Source of the DNA: Collybiopsis luxurians FD-317 M1
Taxonomy: Eukaryota > Basidiomycota > Agaricomycetes > Agaricales > Omphalotaceae
Direction of reading: 5' to 3'
Assembly: GCA_000827265.1 (NCBI GenBank)
Contig: KN834794.1
Span: 318,019-382,018, forward strand
DNA length: 64,000 bases
The notes below the pieces were generated by a model. The model did no database searches and was not told where the DNA came from. It saw nothing but the letters and a program-made list of their open reading frames with translations. The stretch's first letter is position 1. The number at the start of each line of letters is the position of its first letter. Shown here piece by piece: positions 59,477-64,000 of this stretch. Position numbers and translations under genes: made by a program.

Positions 59477-59699
59477 AATTTTTTTCAGGTGCCTTCGTCG
59501 CTCAGTTATTGATCATGGCCTGTTTGACAGTCTAAAGAGGCAAAAGTTCGCCTATATTCAGTTGAAAGTTTCAAAATTGCGGCTAGTTTTCCCCTTATCC
59601 TATAGAATAGAAAGGTACAGACACCAGCTTCTAGAAATGGCTTATCGTCGTATGCAGTACTTAAACTGCAAAAGACAATCAACTTCCAAATCATCAACC
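59477..59699 (+). promoter_or_regulatory. conserved upstream block of peroxidase copy E
   Basis: TTCAGGTGCCTTCGTCGCTC, a diverged GACAGTCTAAAGAGGC in place of GTCAAGAAAGG, TTGCGGCTAGTTTTCCCCTT and AGTACTTAAACTGCAAAA lie in the same order as in the other copies. Confidence 0.5.
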
Positions 59700-61724
59700 A
59701 TGAAACCGCTTCCCCAATTTTTGTTTGCTCAAGCCTTCATAGTCTGTGCTCTCGGTCGCCTCGTCCAAAGTTTTTCGACATTCCAATGGCCCAATCCTTT
59801 GTTAAATTATGCGGATAGACAGCTTTATGAAGGCCCAGTGGACATTCTTGCGGAAGGCTGCCCTCCACGGAATGACAGTACTATACCGGCGCAATGGCTT
59901 CGTATCGTGAGTTATCATTTGCATAATTAGCATGAAGTGGTTTTGGAAACTCTCTGGGCAGGCTTATCATGACATGTCTACTCATAACGTCGATGATGGC
60001 ACTGGAGGCCTCGATGCTTCGATTCAATACGAACTTGACAGATCACAGGTATCTACATTCTTTTTATTCATTCTTGCCTCAGCAGTAGGTCCTTCATGAT
60101 AACTTGATAGAATGTCGGTGAAGGAATGCTTGCGTCGCTAAATGATTTCAATGGTTTCCAAATAATATCTCCATTTTTTGGAAGTATGTGAGACTTAACT
60201 ATCAACAAAGAATGAATCTGCTAACCTCCGTCCGCAGTGGCAGATGTGATTGCCTTAGGGGCCATTATGGCCGTTGCTGGATGCGGAGGCCCCTTCATTC
60301 CTTTCAGTGCTGGTCGTGTTGACGCTACAGAGGCCGGACCACCGACTGTCCCAGAGCCACAGCAAGATCTTGCTAGCCATGCGGAGTCATTCCGTCGTCA
60401 AGGATTTACCCCCACTGAAATGATAGCTCTCGTTGCGTGTGGACATACTCTGGGTGGAGTCAGACAAGTGGACTTTCCTTTGGTTGTTACAGATAGTGCG
60501 ACAGTTTTGCAAACTTTTGATACGACGCCTGCCTTTGACACCGCCGTGTAAGTGAAATCTTGGCGTATCGATAATTGTCCACCTGATGAAACTTCACTTT
60601 CTTTTTAGTGTCTCCGAATATCTGCAAAACACTACCCAAAATCCACTTGTTGTAGGCCCGAATGTCACAACCAGGTCAGATTTCCGTATTTTTTCTAGCG
60701 ACGGTAATGCCACAATGCAAAGGTATGGCTCGTGCCTCTTCAAGTAACTTCATCCCCATTAACTGAATTGTCTCTTCAATTGGCTCCAGTCTGCTATCTC
60801 CGGCCAACTTCAATCAAACATGTTCCAGCCTTTTCGAGCGAATGCTCAACACCGTCCCCAGTAATGTGAACCTCACAGATCCTATCACTGAACCATTCGA
60901 GTATCTTGTCACTGACCCTCAGTTTACTTACCGTGATGGGTCATTGTTCATGGCCACTGCCATACGCGTGCGTACCCTCAAAATCATGATCAGTATATAT
61001 TCAAATTTGCGTAACTCTTTTGGTAGGTTATGAACGACAATCCAAGCCGCACGGTGACTTTGCTGTGGGCTGATCGACAGGGATTGTTTTGCCCTCCCAG
61101 TGGCTGCTCTCAGCCGTCAAACAGTACTGAAAATGTGTTTTTCACTATAATCGGCCAAATGCAGGAGGTTACAGCTACAAGATACCCGTTCAATGCGACT
61201 ATAAACGCGACGTCTTCAATTTCCAAGTTCTGGTTCGAGATCAATGAGAATGATGGTTCCGAGCCGATTACTGTTGATAATGGAGGGGCTGGATTTGTGA
61301 TTGATCAAGATTCGGTGTTTGTTGATGTTGTTCGAACTGAAAGAATTGTGGCACATTCAGGACCGGTATCGGAGGAATTTATGAAACTCGTAGTGGCGGT
61401 ATGCATGCATGCTCAGATATCTGCTTTGACATTTGCTTATTATTTTTGTAGGTCCGTGAAAACAGTGCTTCATCTGGCGCATCCGTAGCTTCATTCACCC
61501 CCAGCCTCAATGCAAATCCTCCGTTCACGCCGACTATCAATACAACCGATCTCCAGCTTGATGCAAGCAACCCTCCTGATGGAAAATTTGCATTCTTCAC
61601 CGCGAACATTAGCTTCAGCGCGACGTTTTTGGATCTTACAATATCTTCTGCGAACAGTACTATTACACAGAAGAACTTCGATTTGACTGCGGTCAATCTT
61701 CCTTTCATTTTCACGTCATTGTAA
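59700..61724 (+). CDS. secreted heme peroxidase, copy E (intact)
   Basis: Complete member of the array. ATG at 59700 opens MKPLPQFLFAQAFIVCALGR. The distal WLRI-AYHDMSTHNVDDGTGG, the GCGGPFIPFSAGRVDATEAG stretch and the proximal EMIALVACGHTLGGVRQVDF motif are unchanged. The unrecognised C-terminal region is present (CPPSGC, FWFEINENDGSEPITVDNGG) and ends FPFIFTSL, with the stop at 61722-61724. The last exon differs most from the other copies (FFTANISFSATFLDLTISSA against FFTMNTT...TFLDVTGTSS), so the C-terminal region evolves faster than the heme domain. Copies D and E are each other's closest relatives. Confidence 0.9.
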
Positions 61725-63270
61725 ATTTGTGATCTTGTTAGGGAACAGGTATATACTGGACTCCCTGTTGACCTTTTAACGAGGGTCGCGATACTATTAA
61801 TTCTCAGGTCGCGAAGAGTAAAAACCAGCGCTTAGTGAAACCCGATAGAAGAAATAGTTATTTCGGCCTTTTGTTTTCAAGTGAAGATGCTCAAGACGCT
61901 CAAGATGATACCCATGTATCGATATTACCAAGGCTACTCTACATTGATGGAACTATATTTTTATCTTTTCCTAGCTTAGTTTGGTCATTCATACACAAAT
62001 AGTTTCATGAACCTTTCTGCCCCAATCACGTCGACATAATCGTCTTTTATACTAGCCTGCATACATTCAATCTCCCGGGTACATATTAATGCTTCTCTTG
62101 AGCAAATCGCATCTTTCTGAGTGATTGGGTATACATATCATCTTCGTGGAGCGAAGAAGTGCGAAATTCGAGCGCGTGCACATCATAGTCTGGATAAACA
62201 GGTGTGTTATTGAGTGTATGCTGTAAGCATCAGCCCTCATATGTTCCCTGCAGTCCAAAGCGCGGGATCTCTGAGAATGAACGCCCGAGAGTCCGGGCTA
62301 TTACAATTAAAATGGAGCGCGTCGCGTCATTGATGATGTCAAAGCTTTAGAGTCCGGTCTGGAATAATCCGGTCGCTGTTACACCAGGCTGCGGAGCTTT
62401 TTGCTCTCTACCGTTAGAGCCGCAAGATGGATTTGACTCAACTCAGTCGAATTGTTAGAATTTTTGACCGTACATACCTTAAACGCGACGGTCTCAGCTT
62501 GCAGAAGCTGGAAATACGGATGTAAGATATATGGGTATGGTGACATGCCCTAAACTCTTCGTCTAACATTACTCCAATATCTCGTCCACGTCAGATTTTA
62601 TTCTGCGCCAAGTTGCGGTGTCCCGAACAGCGTTCAACGCCTTTTTGGTGATATGATGTCCATGAGCCATTCAGCCGGAGCTTGTATTAGTCGGAAATAG
62701 AAATAAGTAGTCTCCTGTTGAGTCTTGTGGATGCGTATTCTGTCCCGAAAAGAGACTCTGCTTCACTCCCGTCATGATCGGATGATTAGCGCCGTATTTG
62801 AATTTGACCACAGTATATGCTTACAGCTTTAGGTCGCCGACAGTTTAGTCCGCTGCGGTGCCGCAGCGTGATTCAAGCTCAAGTTGAATTGGAACCAGCC
62901 CAACACTCATTCAACCAACTCAACCTAAGGGGATCTTTTTGAAGGGGCTCACCTATTCATAGCAATATAACAATATTGCGCGAAGGTTACATGGACCAAT
63001 ATGGAATTGCAGAGAGTCCTACCCGCCTCCTCATGGTGCCATCACAGTGTTGCTTTCGCAAGCTGTCAAAAGCTGTGAATCAGCTTTCGGCTCCGAACAT
63101 GAGGTGGCTATACTGCAAGCAGTGTGAATGTTGCGCAGTTCTTTCTTCCCATCAGTTGAGGTTAGAGCTCAGCGTTCCGCCCTTTATGATTCATATAAGA
63201 CAGACACAAAATGTGACAGCGTGACTACCGCTTCTTGTCCCCGAACCACTATTATTGACACCATATAGGC
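61725..63270. other. 1.5-kb region without a recognisable gene
   Basis: Only unsupported frames of up to 82 codons. The sequence before 63271 has no clear TATA box. Confidence 0.35.
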
Positions 63271-64000
63271 ATGGCTCTATTTCCCGGTGCCCGTAGTGCG
63301 CAAATTTATGACTCCAATATCACCAATGTTCAAGGTGATCAGTATACGACAGTGAACAATACAGTTTCAAAAGGTGCGATAACAGAATTTCAAACTAATT
63401 CTCCTACTTAAAATTTTTACAGATGAAGTCGAGCGCAAGCTTTTGAAAAAGCTCAACCCTGACCGCAAAGCCCTTCTTGACAGTGACAAGATCTGTTTGA
63501 AGGATACTAGGGTTGAAATTATTCAGAAAATATCCCAGTGGATACACAGCACAAAGACGAATGTACCCCAAACCTTTTTTCTCTATGGTACAGCAGGAAC
63601 TGGAAAGTCTGCCATTGCTCATACCATTGGAAACAAGTGCAGGGAGGAAGATTGCCTTGGATCATTCTTCCATTTTGACAAAACTTTTTCTATGGAACAG
63701 ACTCCAAGCAAGGCTATAAAAAGTATTGCATTTAATTTGGCTATGTATGTGCCAGAGTTTGGAGCAGGCCTGGTTGAAATACTGGACAAAGATCCTTATG
63801 TGTTAATCAGTCCTAGCCTTAAAGAGCAGTGGCAGAGCCTGATTCTAAAACCTGCTCAGTTAGTTCCTCAATCTCGGCCAGTAGTAATTATAATAGATGC
63901 ACTGGATGAATGTGGACCTCATATAGATGGTGATCCTAGAATGAAATTCTTCTCTATTCTCATGGATGGGATACATGAACTTCCACATAACTTTCGAGTT
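63271..64000 (+). CDS. NACHT-domain protein (NLR-like), 5' part
   Basis: Start of a STAND-type ATPase of the fungal NLR-like class, which act as intracellular switches in non-self recognition or cell death. The first exon reads MALFPGARSAQIYDSNITNV then QGDQYTTVNN, an N-terminal tag of the ...GDQ... type common before NACHT domains in agaricomycetes. One intron (about 63375-63420) rebuilds the Asp of KDEVERK. The P-loop (Walker A) is LYGTAGTGKSAIAHT, about residues 88-102, and Walker B is VVIIIDALDEC, about 186-196, with the extra acidic residues typical of NACHT. Only about 227 residues are in the window, so the repeat domain that would define the ligand-binding end is not visible. Confidence 0.88.

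Noticed and set aside
1..64000. CRISPR array, bacterial operon or prophage
   Set aside because: No spaced direct repeats of CRISPR type; genes are intron-rich and of fungal families throughout.

Overview
The window looks like nuclear DNA of a filamentous fungus, most likely an agaricomycete basidiomycete. The genes are broken by many short GT-AG introns (about 50-80 nt), and the families are typical of those genomes: multicopy P450s, major facilitator transporters, secreted heme peroxidases, a VAO-type flavin oxidase, an A1 aspartic protease and a NACHT ATPase with a fungal NLR-like N-terminus. There are no bacterial operons, Shine-Dalgarno sites or CRISPR arrays. The species cannot be told from the sequence. 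Exons were joined by eye from reading frames, splice consensus and family motifs, so exon ends are approximate.

Layout. 1-11.7 kb: three minus-strand copies of one HOL1-like transporter gene (the first runs off the left edge), separated by a degenerate repeat tract and three non-autonomous DNA transposons. 14.2-17.6 kb: a P450 gene cut by a Tc1/mariner element with an intact transposase. 18.3-33.9 kb: an aldo-keto reductase with a predicted membrane anchor, a small secreted protein, a second P450, a fourth transporter and a secreted FAD oxidase. 35.5-61.7 kb: five tandem copies of a secreted heme peroxidase gene (called A-E here) with a repeat period of about 3.6 kb. Copies A, C and E look translatable; B and D are broken. 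Between C and D sit an aspartic protease, a polytopic membrane protein and a nested transposon. 63.3 kb to the right edge: the start of a NACHT protein.

How the genes may work together. The 14-34 kb block holds two P450s, a reductase, a flavin oxidase and a transporter but no polyketide, peptide or terpene synthase. It could be a small oxidative or catabolic cluster, or chance neighbours. The peroxidase array is the most distinctive part. The proteins combine a class I/II-like heme domain, with Tyr where class I has Trp and class II has Phe beside the distal His, with a C-terminal region of about 200 residues that I do not recognise. Their upstream regions share a conserved block. Transposon insertion, premature stops and CpG-type decay show the array is losing copies.

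Two runs of N lie inside palindromic transposons and mark assembly gaps. One of them is flanked by a probable false duplication.
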